Assembly (NCBI GenBank): GCA_031276475.1
Contig: JAISMZ010000177.1
Location: forward strand, 1 to 5,670
Source of the DNA: Coriobacteriales bacterium
GTDB taxonomy: Bacteria; Actinomycetota; Coriobacteriia; Coriobacteriales; UBA8131
Direction of reading: 5' to 3'
DNA: 5,670 nucleotides
In this document: positions 5,616 to 5,670 of the stretch, piece after piece
Layout: every line of letters begins with the position of its first letter
Position numbering within the stretch: position 1 is the first letter of the stretch
Notes under the pieces: model-generated
Told to the model about the DNA's origin: nothing
The model's database searches: none
Seen by the model: the letters and a program-made list of their open reading frames with translations, nothing else
Program-made: the position numbers and the translations under genes

Positions 5616-5670
5616 ACGGGGGCGTTGGTGCCGCACGCCTCAGAACATGATCTGCAGGGGCAGACGCTCG
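5616..5670 (+). other. Structured, GC-rich tail of the window without a gene
   Basis: I find no credible coding sequence here. Two further short hairpins follow the 11-bp one: GGCGT (5621-5625) with ACGCC (5635-5639), and TCTGC-AGGG-GCAGA (5651-5664). The GC content is visibly higher than in the flanking genes. An open frame on the minus strand runs in from the window edge to about 5527, but its composition (rich in Pro, Arg, Ser and Ala) does not look like a conserved protein. Confidence 0.35.

Noticed and set aside
5153..5617. Minus-strand open frame of 154 codons overlapping S2
   Set aside because: It lies antisense to the well-supported S2 ferredoxin gene, and its composition is the mirror of the S2 codons; it has no recognisable motif.

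Overview
The window reads as part of an anaerobic, molybdoenzyme-rich genome, most likely a Coriobacteriia/Eggerthellaceae-type actinobacterium. This taxonomic guess is inference. It rests on two molybdopterin (DMSO reductase superfamily) catalytic subunits, each followed by a small ferredoxin-like subunit, and a LuxR-type regulator with a large multi-pass membrane domain beside them. That regulator architecture and this gene neighbourhood are known from Eggerthella lenta and relatives, where such enzymes include catechol dehydroxylases (for example dopamine dehydroxylase). By eye the GC content is in the low to mid 50s per cent, lower than Eggerthella itself, so a less GC-rich relative is more likely.

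Layout, all on the + strand: (1) positions 1-401, the C-terminal end of a first molybdopterin oxidoreductase (L1), translationally coupled to (2) 401-757, a small two-cluster [4Fe-4S] protein (S1). (3) A strong intrinsic terminator at 802-834 closes this first module. (4) 948-2411 encodes a membrane-embedded LuxR-family regulator. (5) 2412-2732 is a 321-base intergenic region with a candidate promoter and a predicted structured leader of about 130 nt. (6) 2733-5156 encodes a complete second catalytic subunit (L2), followed after 17 bases by (7) 5174-5512, a second small [4Fe-4S] protein (S2). (8) 5513-5670 holds no convincing gene but has three successive hairpins, one with an 11-bp perfect stem.

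How the genes probably work together: each L+S pair should form a soluble cytoplasmic Mo (or W) bis-MGD reductase, hydroxylase or dehydroxylase. L2 has no Tat or Sec signal, and no membrane anchor gene is visible after either pair. The small subunit would carry electrons to the catalytic subunit. L1 and L2 are paralogues, about half identical over the alignable C-terminal domain, and S1 and S2 are paralogues too, so this is a duplicated module. The membrane LuxR protein between them is well placed to sense a substrate and induce one or both modules. The substrates cannot be read from the sequence. The most interesting points are the non-canonical iron-sulphur motif in L2, the KCMxC motif near the C-terminus of both large subunits, and the structured leader upstream of L2.
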